The position numbers were made by a program, and so were the translations under genes. This document shows, in pieces, positions 1 through 5,865 of a stretch of 9,927 nucleotides of DNA; position 1 is the first letter of the stretch; each line of letters opens with the position of its first letter. The notes beneath the pieces are model-generated. The model was not told where the DNA came from and made no database searches. It saw only the letters and a list, made by a program, of their open reading frames with translations. Source of the DNA: an uncultured Collinsella sp. (GTDB taxonomy: Bacteria > Actinomycetota > Coriobacteriia > Coriobacteriales > Coriobacteriaceae); assembly GCA_902489855.1 (NCBI GenBank), contig CABUBS010000075.1:1-9927 (forward strand), read 5' to 3'.

Positions 1-1
1 G

Positions 2-385
2 CGAAGGCGGCGGGACCGGCAGCCTCGGCAAACGAGACGCCATGGTAGGAGGGGCCCGAGCCTGCCTGAGCACCCCGATCACGAGCTCTATCAGAAGTAC
101 TTCCCCAACGGCGGTGCCTCGATCTTTACCTTTGAGGTTAAGGGTGGCCAGGAGGCAGCTTGGAAGTTCATTGATCATCTGCAGGTGTTCTCGCTGCTCG
201 CCAACGTGGCCGACGTCAAGTCGCTCGTCGTGCACCCGGCTACCACCACGCACTCCCAGCTGTCTGCCGAGGAGCTCGCCGAGCAGAACATCACGCCCTC
301 CACGATCCGTCTTTCCATCGGTACCGAGAACGCCGAGGATATCATTTGGGACCTGAAGCAGGCCTTCGCCGCGCTGGACGAGTAA
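2..385 (+). CDS. metY: O-acetylhomoserine sulfhydrylase, C-terminal part (5' truncated, probably frameshifted)
   Basis: This is the last ~110 codons of a PLP-dependent Cys/Met-metabolism enzyme that makes homocysteine from O-acetylhomoserine and sulfide in the cytoplasm. From about base 59 the frame reads SLPEHPDHELYQKYFPNGG, then IFTFEVKGG. It continues through LLANVADVKSLVVHPATTTH, the family's substrate-pocket stretch, and IRLSIGTEN, whose Arg binds the substrate carboxylate in this family. It ends in a helix with DIIWDLKQAFAALDE. The long insertion-type C-terminus fits MetY better than cystathionine gamma-synthase. Upstream of about base 56 this frame gives an Arg-rich string that does not fit the family. 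The +1 frame reads NETPW there before a stop at 46-48, so a one-base insertion is likely. A strong terminator follows. The family call is firm; the first 55 bases are doubtful. Confidence 0.88.
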   Translation, partial: RRRRDRQPRQTRRHGRRGPSLPEHPDHELYQKYFPNGGASIFTFEVKGGQEAAWKFIDHLQVFSLLANVADVKSLVVHPATTTHSQLSAEELAEQNITPSTIRLSIGTENAEDIIWDLKQAFAALDE

Positions 386-445
386 AGCGACTTGTGCAAG
401 GACCCCTTGCGACTCGATAGGTATAACTGCATAAAATGCCTGCTC

Positions 446-487
446 AAGGCGCCTGTGCGAACAATGGTTGCACAGGCGCCTTTTTTG
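446..487 (+). terminator. Rho-independent terminator after metY
   Basis: A perfect 13-bp inverted repeat has arms AAGGCGCCTGTGC at 446-458 and its complement at 470-482. It encloses an 11-nt loop and runs into a T6 tract at 481-486. It lies 60 bases after the metY stop codon. This is the clearest terminator in the window. Confidence 0.93.
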
Positions 488-697
488 CATAGAGAGGGTG
501 CAAAAACAGGGTTTTTGACACGCTTTATGCATTCGAGTTGTGGAAAACTCCTGTTGAGAGGATGTGAGTTTTACGCAATTGACGTGCGCCTTTTGAGTAA
601 AACTGCAGGTCGCGATTTGCTCGGGGTACTATGCAGCGCAATCGAATCACACGCAGCTCAAACGCAGCAAAAACGCACTACGGAGGTTTCCAGCTAC
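488..697 (+). promoter_or_regulatory. Leader/promoter region of the secreted protein gene, rich in small repeats
   Basis: No gene was found in this stretch. A TACTAT hexamer at 627-632 is the best -10 candidate, but no good -35 lies 16-18 bases upstream, so the promoter may need an activator. Two inverted repeats share an arm: AAAACTC (544-550) with GAGTTTT (566-572), and AGTTTTAC (567-574) with GTAAAACT (597-604). Just before the ribosome binding site ACGCA occurs three times at exactly 11-base steps (651, 662, 673). GGAGG at 682-686 precedes the ATG at 698. The reading frame of the secreted protein stays open back to 392, but that part overlaps the metY terminator and is not coding-like. 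Confidence 0.4.
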
Positions 698-1474
698 ATG
701 AGGATCGATTCACGAAAACCGAAAGCCGCCGCCCTTTCCGCCGCTCTGACCGTGGCACTTTTGGCGGGCGCCGGTGCAACTGATGCCCACGCCGCAACAT
801 TGTCCGATACGGTTGGATCTACGCCGTCCGAGACGACGCTGGTACAGCCCGTTGACTATCGCGGCGATGGTTATGGTTCCATGCAGGAGTGGAACGCCTC
901 GATGGAGGCCAAGCGCGATTCCCTGGAGATGCGCGCTCAGATCATCATGAATATGTATGGCGACTATGCCACCGATGACGAGCGCGCTGTGCTGCAGGGC
1001 TGTATCGACGGTGCGGGTAGCCTGTTGACGATGGGGGAGGTCGACGCCAAGTCGACCGAGCTCGATGAGCTGCGCACTGCGCTTGAGGATGCCAAGCGCG
1101 AAGCGCTCGAGGCTGCGGCCGCCGAAGCCGAGGCCGCTGAGGCCGTTCAGGCTTCGTATTACAACGCCGGCTCCGGTTCGTCTTACGCGCCTGCTGCGTA
1201 TTACGCGAACGGCTCGGGCCTGACGCGCTCGAGCGGCGTCAATAACTATAACGGCCGCCGTGAGACCTATTACAGCAGCAACGTGTTGTATCACCACCGC
1301 ACGGGCGAGTGGACTCAGGATTCCGAGGGCTTTTGGCGCGATTCCGATGGTTACTATGTCGTGGCCGCGGGCGATAAGGCTCAGGGTTCCACGTTTACCG
1401 GTTCCAAGGGCGAGTGCAAGGTCTATGACTCCGGCTGCGCCGCCGGAACTACCGACTACTATACCGGTTGGTAA
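698..1474 (+). CDS. Secreted coiled-coil, Tyr/Gly-rich protein with small C-terminal domain
   Basis: A 258-residue protein of unknown function. It has a basic N-terminus and hydrophobic core (residues 1-32, cleavage plausible after AHA), so it should be exported. Residues 54-150 are mostly helical, ending in an Ala/Glu-rich coiled coil (about 116-150). Residues 153-198 form a linker rich in Tyr, Ser, Asn and Gly. The end (205-258) is a compact domain with GFWRDSDGYYVVAA, then CKVYDSGCAAGTTDYYTGW, holding Cys240 and Cys247. The pattern of a Gly turn, V-x-D-x-G-C-A, then G-x-x-D-x-Y recalls the 3D/double-psi-barrel domains of cell-wall proteins; that link is inference only. The ATG at 698 was chosen for its signal peptide and the GGAGG 11 bases upstream. 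A cell-surface or wall-associated role is likely; the exact job is unknown. Confidence 0.8.
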   Translation: MRIDSRKPKAAALSAALTVALLAGAGATDAHAATLSDTVGSTPSETTLVQPVDYRGDGYGSMQEWNASMEAKRDSLEMRAQIIMNMYGDYATDDERAVLQGCIDGAGSLLTMGEVDAKSTELDELRTALEDAKREALEAAAAEAEAAEAVQASYYNAGSGSSYAPAAYYANGSGLTRSSGVNNYNGRRETYYSSNVLYHHRTGEWTQDSEGFWRDSDGYYVVAAGDKAQGSTFTGSKGECKVYDSGCAAGTTDYYTGW

Positions 1475-1502
1475 TCTGCCATAAGGAAAATTGGCACATG
1501 AT

Positions 1503-1553
1503 GGGCGGGCGTCTTTACTGAGCTTTTAGGCAACGTAAAGCCGCCCGTTCTTT
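1503..1553 (+). terminator. Probable terminator after the secreted protein gene
   Basis: GGGCGG (1503-1508) pairs with CCGCCC (1541-1546), and CTTTAC (1513-1518) with GTAAAG (1535-1540). The two blocks are separated by a 4-base bulge on the left arm. A T-rich GTTCTTTA follows. Outer bases CACAT (1495-1499) and ATGTG (1554-1558) could extend the stem. The bulge and imperfect T tract lower confidence. Confidence 0.5.
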
Positions 1554-1566
1554 ATGTGCGTTCGAG

Positions 1567-1596
1567 TTAACAGAGCCCTTACCGTGGCGGTACGCT
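1567..1596 (+). promoter_or_regulatory. Possible weak promoter with internal dyad for the small membrane protein gene
   Basis: TTAACA (1567-1572, five of six to the -35 consensus) lies 18 bases before TACGCT (1591-1596), a poor -10. A 13-base dyad, TACCG-TGG-CGGTA, occupies 1580-1592 between and over the two, where an operator could sit. This is suggestive only. Confidence 0.25.
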
Positions 1597-1663
1597 GGGC
1601 GTATGGGTGCGGGGCACACTAGTTCATGAGAAATAAGGTCTTTCTCTTGGAGGAAGTGGTCTT

Positions 1664-1870
1664 GTGAATGCTCGAGATATCGCCGTTGCCGCCGTCGCGT
1701 TGATGCTTGGCTGCCTTGGTCCCACGGCCGCGCTCGTCGCGGGCATGCAGGGGACATGCGGGGCTGCTCCTATCGTGGTCGGCGCGCTGATCGCGGCCGC
1801 GCTGCTGGGAAGTGCAGGTGTAGTTCTTTGTCGCGACGATGAGGACCAGGCGTCGGAGTCGCAGCTCTAA
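1664..1870 (+). CDS. Small two-helix membrane protein
   Basis: A 68-residue protein of unknown function starting at GTG. TGGAGG (1648-1653) sits 10 bases upstream, which decides the start; no other in-frame start has a ribosome binding site. Two hydrophobic Ala/Val/Leu-rich segments (about residues 6-27 and 35-56) are joined by a short Gly/Thr/Cys loop. The protein ends in a charged tail (RDDEDQASESQL) that should be cytoplasmic. Both strands of the neighbourhood are quiet: a terminator lies before it and a bidirectional terminator after it, so it is probably a single-gene unit. I cannot assign a family. The good ribosome binding site and clean membrane pattern argue that it is real, though its small size leaves some doubt. 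Confidence 0.6.
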   Translation: MNARDIAVAAVALMLGCLGPTAALVAGMQGTCGAAPIVVGALIAAALLGSAGVVLCRDDEDQASESQL

Positions 1871-1902
1871 CCGTTGTGAAGCTGATTTTTGGCCAAAGAT
1901 GA

Positions 1903-1946
1903 AAAAGGAAGCCGCCGCGAGGGGAGTGCCCCTTGCGGCGGCTTTG
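1903..1946. terminator. Bidirectional terminator between convergent genes
   Basis: AAGCCGCCGC (1909-1918) pairs with GCGGCGGCTT (1935-1944). The stem extends inward through G·T and A-T pairs and four G-C pairs to an AGTG tetraloop (1925-1928), giving about 16 bp. On the minus strand the stem is followed by CCTTTTTC, a good U tract for panE. On the + strand only CTTTG follows, weaker but usable for the small membrane protein gene. Confidence 0.88.
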
Positions 1947-1979
1947 CCATTGGATCTGCTGGCTACAGTATGCCGAGCA

Positions 1980-2933
1980 CTACCAGCTGCTTTCTATTTC
2001 GCGAATCCTCTGGTAGAGCCAATCGTTTTGCAGCACTTGGATATCGTGTTTGGCGGCCAGGCGGCAAATGGTGCCCGCGAACTCCTCGACTTCGGTTTTT
2101 CGTTGTGCGATGCGGTCCTGCGCCATCGAGGGCATACCGGCGGGGTCGATTCCCTCGATGAGGTGCACCATTTGCGTCAGGTCTGCCTCGGTCAGCTCAA
2201 CGCCCTCGGCGTTGGCAACCGCAAGCGTCTCGCGCATGGCGGCGACAAAACAGCGGCGCTGCTCGGAGCCCGGCTCCGTGGCGCTTCCGTAGGTCCCGCC
2301 GTAAGCCATGCAGGTCTGGTTGATGCCGTCGTTGAGCATGAGTTTGGCCCACATGCGGTGCGCAATGTTGCTCTCGACGGTATGGGCGATGCCGCAGCGC
2401 GTGTAGAGCTCGTCGATAGCGGCGACGGTCGCGGGGTCGGTGCCGGCGGCTGCACCAAAGCGGATCTCGCCCGCATTGGTAAAGGTGAGCGCGCCGTTGA
2501 GGAACACGGCGTCCATGCCCTGGCAGATACCAAGAACGGTATGCTTCCAGCCAAAGCGTTCGGCAATCTTTTGCTCGCTCGTAATGCCGTTGCACAGCGA
2601 GGCGATGAGCGTGTTGGGTCCCACGACACGCTCCATAGTCTTGAGTGCTTGGTCGAGACCGGTGGTCTTGACCGTCAGGATGACCAGATCGGCGGGCAAG
2701 GTTGCCTTTATCGGCAAGGGCGGCAGATCGGCGGGTGTCGCCTCGCTGGCGCGGACGGACGTGAGATCGCAAGGCTTTCCGTTGACGGTGAGCGCATCGC
2801 CCGCGTGACGCTCAAAACGGGCGTCATCCATAACGTATTCGACGGCGTCATTGCCGAGGGCCTTGGCAATCATGCTGCCGTAGAGCAGGCCGACGCCGCC
2901 CTTGCCGATAAAGGCAACCTTGTTGATCTGCAT
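1980..2933 (-). CDS. panE: 2-dehydropantoate 2-reductase family protein (ketopantoate reductase)
   Basis: A 317-residue NADPH-dependent reductase of the PanE/ApbA family. It turns 2-dehydropantoate into (R)-pantoate for pantothenate and CoA synthesis in the cytoplasm. Seen in the sequence: a Rossmann GKGGVG loop (residues 10-15); TVKT with Lys89; LCNGI with Asn115; AKLMLND with Lys197, matching the catalytic Lys of the family; and RKTEVEEF with Glu281, matching the substrate-binding Glu. Length is close to the usual ~300. The ATG at 2933 is preferred because GGGGAG (2944-2949) is 10 bases upstream; the in-frame ATG at 2942 would touch it. No panB or panC is nearby, so a related 2-oxoacid substrate cannot be excluded. 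The family call is firm; the exact substrate is inferred. Confidence 0.88.
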   Translation of the reverse strand: MQINKVAFIGKGGVGLLYGSMIAKALGNDAVEYVMDDARFERHAGDALTVNGKPCDLTSVRASEATPADLPPLPIKATLPADLVILTVKTTGLDQALKTMERVVGPNTLIASLCNGITSEQKIAERFGWKHTVLGICQGMDAVFLNGALTFTNAGEIRFGAAAGTDPATVAAIDELYTRCGIAHTVESNIAHRMWAKLMLNDGINQTCMAYGGTYGSATEPGSEQRRCFVAAMRETLAVANAEGVELTEADLTQMVHLIEGIDPAGMPSMAQDRIAQRKTEVEEFAGTICRLAAKHDIQVLQNDWLYQRIREIESSW

Positions 2934-2952
2934 GTGAATCATCTCCCCATAT

Positions 2953-2978
2953 AAAAGGCGCCCGCGTAAGGGGCGCCT
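2953..2978 (-). terminator. Hairpin terminator or attenuator just ahead of panE
   Basis: AGGCGCCC (2956-2963) and GGGCGCCT (2971-2978) form a perfect 8-bp stem with a 7-nt loop. Read on the minus strand, the stem runs into TTTTATAT and then directly into the panE ribosome binding site (2944-2949). It could end transcripts of the upstream small gene or attenuate panE. Confidence 0.65.
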
Positions 2979-3030
2979 GATGGATTGTATGCTGCCGGGG
3001 TGATTGATGGGTGCGCGGGGCGGCTGTTAT

Positions 3031-3056
3031 AAAAAAGAAACGTTTGCCTGGACGTT
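3031..3056 (-). terminator. Weak terminator overlapping the end of the 64-codon gene
   Basis: On the minus strand AACGT and ACGTT (3052-3056 and 3039-3043) give a short 5-bp stem followed by a T-rich run, TTCTTTTTTAT. The U tract is good but the stem is short. Confidence 0.35.
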
Positions 3057-3249
3057 ACACTGCGGGGCAGACCGCAAAGACGCGGGCGGGGTATCCGACG
3101 CCATCGCGGACCTTGGGGAAGGTGCAGAAGATGACGGCGCTCGTGGCTGGAAGCTCGTTTAGATGGTCCATGACTTCGATCTGATAGCGGTCGACCGAGA
3201 GGATGTATTGCTCGCCGGGGTAGGGGTAGGCGTCCTCGCGTGTGGTCAC
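3055..3249 (-). CDS. Small protein resembling the C-terminal tail of cyclase/kynurenine-formamidase family proteins
   Basis: A 64-residue protein starting at GTG, with AAAGGAG (3256-3262) six bases upstream, an excellent ribosome binding site. The second half carries IEVMDHLNELP, then FPKVRDGVGYPARVFAV. This matches, by eye, the closing strand of cyclase-family (PF04199) enzymes: (I/V)-E-x-L-x-x-L-x-x-(L/I)-P, later a P-x-K-(V/I)-x-x-G-x-G-x-P-x-R motif. The metal-binding N-terminal part (H-x-G-T-H-x-D) of that family is missing and is not found upstream, so it cannot be a normal enzyme. It may be a remnant that is still translated, or a small protein with a new role. It lies 122 bases upstream of panE on the same strand and diverges from the aldo/keto reductase gene. 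The coding call is fair; the family link is tentative. Confidence 0.6.
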   Translation of the reverse strand: MTTREDAYPYPGEQYILSVDRYQIEVMDHLNELPATSAVIFCTFPKVRDGVGYPARVFAVCPAV

Positions 3250-3295
3250 GCTCGTCTCCTTTCATCGGGCTTTTTGCTGATGTTAAAGCGGTGCC

Positions 3296-3325
3296 GTGAC
3301 GGCCTGATTTCTGCTGCGTTACGAT
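3296..3325 (+). promoter_or_regulatory. Possible promoter of the aldo/keto reductase gene
   Basis: GTGACG (3296-3301) and TACGAT (3320-3325) each match four of six consensus bases with an 18-base spacer. They lie in the 162-base gap between divergent genes, which must hold promoters for both directions. No clear minus-strand promoter was found. Confidence 0.28.
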
Positions 3326-3411
3326 ACGTTCTCGATTGCGATTCCGATGTGTTTCGATGACGTGACGGGTTTGTTTCGCCTTGTCAGGGCTTCGATGGGA
3401 GGGGAGGGGCC

Positions 3412-4602
3412 GTGCAATATCGCGTTGACCCCAAAAGCGGCAACCGTATCTCGGCGTTGGGGCTGGGCTGCATGAGGTTTCCCGGTGCGCCGGGACGCCC
3501 GGATGCGAAGACTGCCGACGCCATCATCTTCCGTGCGGTGGAGCAGGGGATTAACTACCTGGACACGGCCTATCTCTATCCCGGCAACGAGGCTTGTGTG
3601 GGTGCGTCGCTTGAGCGATTGGGGCTGCGTGACCGGGTGTTGCTGGCGACCAAGTTGCCGCATGCTTCGTGCAAGTGTGCGGAGGATTTCGACCGGTTCT
3701 TCGACGAGCAATTGCGCCGCCTGCGGACCGACCATATCGACTATTACCTCATGCACAACATTACCTCGCCCGCCCAGTGGGAACGTGTGGTGGCGTTGGG
3801 CATTGAGGACTGGATCGCTCGTCAAAAGGCGGCGGGGCGTATTCGCCAGATTGGTTTTTCGTACCACGGCAGCGCGGCGGATTTCCTGACGATGCTCGAT
3901 GCATATGAGTGGGACTTTTGCCAGATCCAGTACAATTACGCTGGAGAGCGATATCAGGCGGGAACAGCGGGGCTCATGGCCGCCGCCGAGCGAGGTCTCG
4001 CGGTGTTTGTGATGGAGCCGCTGCTGGGCGGGCGTTTAGCGGGCAAGCTGCCGCCACGGGCCCGCGCTGTGCTCGATAGTGCCCGTGACCCGCATTTGCG
4101 CACTCCTGCCGCCTGGGGTCTTTCGTGGGTCTGGAATCATCCTCAGGTGACGATGCTGCTTTCGGGTATGACCGATACCGCGCAGGTGGATGAGAACGCG
4201 GCGTTGGCCGATCGGGCCCTGCCGGATTCGATGACAGCTACTCAGCTCGATGCCATCGCGCACGTGCTGACGGAGTTTGAAAAATCGAATCGCGTGCCCT
4301 GCACGGGATGCGGCTATTGCATGCCATGTCCCAAGGGCATCAATATCCCTGGATGTTTTGCCGCCTACAACGCAAGCTATGCGCACAGCTGGTTTACGGG
4401 TCTATCGCAGTACTTTACGGCGAGCGCGGTGCGCACAAGCGAGGCCAAGCTGGTGAGCAATTGCGTCAAGTGCGGCAAATGCGCGCGCCACTGCCCGCAG
4501 CATATCGATATCCCCGAGCGTCTCGATGACGTGCGCCGACGCTTCCAGCCGGGCCCCGTAACGGCCATGCTTAAAGTCTTCGGCAAAACACGCTCCTCAT
4601 GA
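3412..4602 (+). CDS. Aldo/keto reductase with C-terminal 2x[4Fe-4S] ferredoxin domain
   Basis: A 396-residue cytoplasmic oxidoreductase of the COG1453 type. The N-terminal TIM barrel (about 1-285) has the aldo/keto reductase tetrad: Asp51 and Tyr56 in DTAYLYPG, Lys81 in ATKLPH, and His115 in YYLMHNI. The C-terminal part has two cluster motifs, C-x2-C-x2-C-x2-C-P at Cys297/300/303/306 and C-x2-C-x2-C-x3-C-P at Cys351/354/357/361. These suggest electron transfer to or from ferredoxin-like carriers besides NAD(P)H. The start is GTG, preceded by a G-rich GGGAGGGGAGGGG (3397-3409); the residues after it (QYRVDPKSGNRISALGLG) match usual starts of the family. The substrate is unknown. It diverges from the 64-codon gene and is followed by the Gfo/Idh gene after 91 bases. 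Confidence 0.93.
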   Translation: MQYRVDPKSGNRISALGLGCMRFPGAPGRPDAKTADAIIFRAVEQGINYLDTAYLYPGNEACVGASLERLGLRDRVLLATKLPHASCKCAEDFDRFFDEQLRRLRTDHIDYYLMHNITSPAQWERVVALGIEDWIARQKAAGRIRQIGFSYHGSAADFLTMLDAYEWDFCQIQYNYAGERYQAGTAGLMAAAERGLAVFVMEPLLGGRLAGKLPPRARAVLDSARDPHLRTPAAWGLSWVWNHPQVTMLLSGMTDTAQVDENAALADRALPDSMTATQLDAIAHVLTEFEKSNRVPCTGCGYCMPCPKGINIPGCFAAYNASYAHSWFTGLSQYFTASAVRTSEAKLVSNCVKCGKCARHCPQHIDIPERLDDVRRRFQPGPVTAMLKVFGKTRSS

Positions 4603-4688
4603 CCCTTTTATATCTTGTGATGGAATAGTTCCTGTTTGCGGCAGAATAGGGCGATAGCAGGAACTATTTCGCCGCAACTGATGGGAGG
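4603..4688 (+). promoter_or_regulatory. Leader hairpin element A (copy 1 of 2), upstream of the Gfo/Idh gene
   Basis: Bases 4615-4634 pair with 4658-4677 over 20 positions, with one A/C mismatch and three G·T wobbles, around a 23-nt loop. The flanks CCCTTTTATA (before) and GCAACTGATG followed by GGAGG (after) are shared with copy 2 at 5782-5844. The 3' flank leads straight into the ribosome binding site at 4683-4687. TATATC at 4609-4614 resembles a -10 box, which would start a transcript at the base of the hairpin, but no -35 is seen. No match to a known riboswitch is recognised. Confidence 0.7.
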
Positions 4689-4693
4689 CTATC

Positions 4694-5713
4694 GTGGGTG
4701 ACCGAGGTTTACGTAATGATTCGCGTGAGGTTCGTTGGGGCATTTTGGGCGCTGGGTACATTTCTCATCGATTTGCATCGTCGCTTAAGAAGGCCGACGG
4801 GGCACGGCTGGTGGCTGCGGCCGGCCGCACTCCTGCACATGTCGAGGAATTTTGCCGAGCGTTTTCGATCGATGCTGCGCATGGCCATGCCTCGGTCGAC
4901 GATAACGGCAATGCGGCTTATGACGCGCTGATTGCCGACCCCGATGTCGACGCAATCTACTTGGCTCTTCCGCATGGCATGCATACGCGTTGGGCCTGTC
5001 GCGCGCTGCGCGCCGGAAAGGCCGTGTTGTGCGAAAAGCCGGCCGTTTTGAGTGTGGAAGAGGCTCTCTCGATTGTCTCCACCTCTCGCGAGCGCGGCGT
5101 GCTGTTTATGGAGGCGATGAAGAATCGGTTTTGCCCGATGCGCACTCGCGTGAAAGACTTGCTTGCGTCGGGTGAGCTTGGCCGTATTGTCTCGATTGAA
5201 AGCGTGCAAAAGCTCGATTACGGCGAGTCTCCTTCGGGCTATCTGCTTGATCCGTTGCAGGGCGGCTGTCTATATGACATGGGCTGCTATGCGGTCGGTT
5301 GGTTTGAGGATTTGCTCGCGGGCGCGTGCGAGGTTTCGTCCCGTGAAGTTCGCTGGCGTGACGTATCAGGCGGCCGCGTCGATTGGGCCGACGAGATCCA
5401 TATGAGCGTCGGCGGTATACCCATTCATATGGCGTGCGACGGCAAAGCAACATATGAAAGCCGCTTAACGATTGCCTGTGAGCGGGGCTCGTTGGAAATC
5501 GAGCGTCTCCATCGCCCCGAGCGCGCTCATGTGAAGTATTCCGACGGTCGAACGCTAGAAATAAATGCCCCGTTTGAGGTCGATGATTTCTACGGCGAAA
5601 TCCAGCATGCGACGCAGCTCATTCAGGCGGGGAAACTCGAGAGTCCCGTCATGCCCCTTGCCGCCACGCAGCGCTGCGCGCACATCATCGATGCGATTCG
5701 TTTGAAACTTTAG
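4694..5713 (+). CDS. Gfo/Idh/MocA family NAD(P)-dependent oxidoreductase
   Basis: A 339-residue cytoplasmic dehydrogenase. The N-terminal Rossmann fold shows RWGILGAGYIS (Gly-rich loop, residues 16-21), a second-strand AAAGRTP region, and the family hallmark CEKP (113-116), whose Lys takes part in catalysis. The C-terminal domain has ESVQKLDYG (169-177) and GGCLYDMGCY (190-199), the usual substrate-side motif. Closest in style to the dihydrodiol/sugar dehydrogenase branch; the substrate cannot be told from sequence. The start is GTG, with GGGAGG (4683-4688) five bases upstream; residues before the fold (GDRGLRNDSREV) are a short hydrophilic leader. It is preceded by leader element A. The same element stands before nfo, which may mean shared control although the functions differ. 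Confidence 0.92.
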   Translation: MGDRGLRNDSREVRWGILGAGYISHRFASSLKKADGARLVAAAGRTPAHVEEFCRAFSIDAAHGHASVDDNGNAAYDALIADPDVDAIYLALPHGMHTRWACRALRAGKAVLCEKPAVLSVEEALSIVSTSRERGVLFMEAMKNRFCPMRTRVKDLLASGELGRIVSIESVQKLDYGESPSGYLLDPLQGGCLYDMGCYAVGWFEDLLAGACEVSSREVRWRDVSGGRVDWADEIHMSVGGIPIHMACDGKATYESRLTIACERGSLEIERLHRPERAHVKYSDGRTLEINAPFEVDDFYGEIQHATQLIQAGKLESPVMPLAATQRCAHIIDAIRLKL

Positions 5714-5718
5714 GGCGT

Positions 5719-5778
5719 GGGGGCATGGCACCAGCGCTTGGAATGCCTGGAGGCCTTTGTCCCTGATGCCCCTTTTAT
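5719..5778 (+). terminator. Possible terminator of the Gfo/Idh gene, overlapping element B
   Basis: GGGGCAT (5720-5726) can pair with ATGCCCC (5766-5772), which is followed by TTTTATA. The loop is long (39 nt) but contains a small internal CCA/TGG-type fold. The T run is the same CCCTTTTATA that starts leader element B. This is weak because no matching structure is seen before element A. Confidence 0.3.
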
Positions 5779-5856
5779 AACTTGCGGTGGAATACGGTCT
5801 GTTTGCGCCAAAATAAGGCACCAATAGACCGTATTTCACCGCAACTGATGAGGAGG
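5771..5856 (+). promoter_or_regulatory. Leader hairpin element B (copy 2 of 2), upstream of nfo
   Basis: TTGCGGTGGAATACGGTCT (5782-5800) pairs with 5826-5844 over 19 positions with a single G·T wobble; three more inner pairs extend it to 22. Total length from the outer TTG to CAA is 63 bases, exactly as in element A. GCAACTGATG then leads into AGGAGG (5851-5856), the ribosome binding site of nfo. Four adjacent stem pairs differ from element A on both arms with pairing kept. TATAAC (5776-5781) sits at the -10-like place just before the hairpin. Confidence 0.75.
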
Positions 5857-5865
5857 GAGCTGGAG

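Noticed and set aside
392..697. Upstream extension of the secreted protein frame by 102 codons
   Set aside because: It contains the metY terminator and would bury the signal peptide inside the protein. The ATG at 698 has both a ribosome binding site and a proper signal peptide.
1839..2954. Long open frame of 371 codons on the + strand opposite panE
   Set aside because: It is antisense to a gene with full family motifs, gives no recognisable protein, has no ribosome binding site and runs through the bidirectional terminator. It reflects the codon bias of GC-rich DNA.
2939..3265. 108-codon minus-strand frame overlapping the 64-codon gene in another frame
   Set aside because: Its ATG lies at the 5' edge of the AAAGGAG that serves the 64-codon gene. 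Its product is Arg/Pro/Ser-rich without family features, and it runs through both hairpins.
4615..5844. The two leader hairpins as terminal inverted repeats of a transposon
   Set aside because: Both copies have the same orientation, the DNA between them is an ordinary dehydrogenase gene with no transposase, and no target-site duplication is visible.
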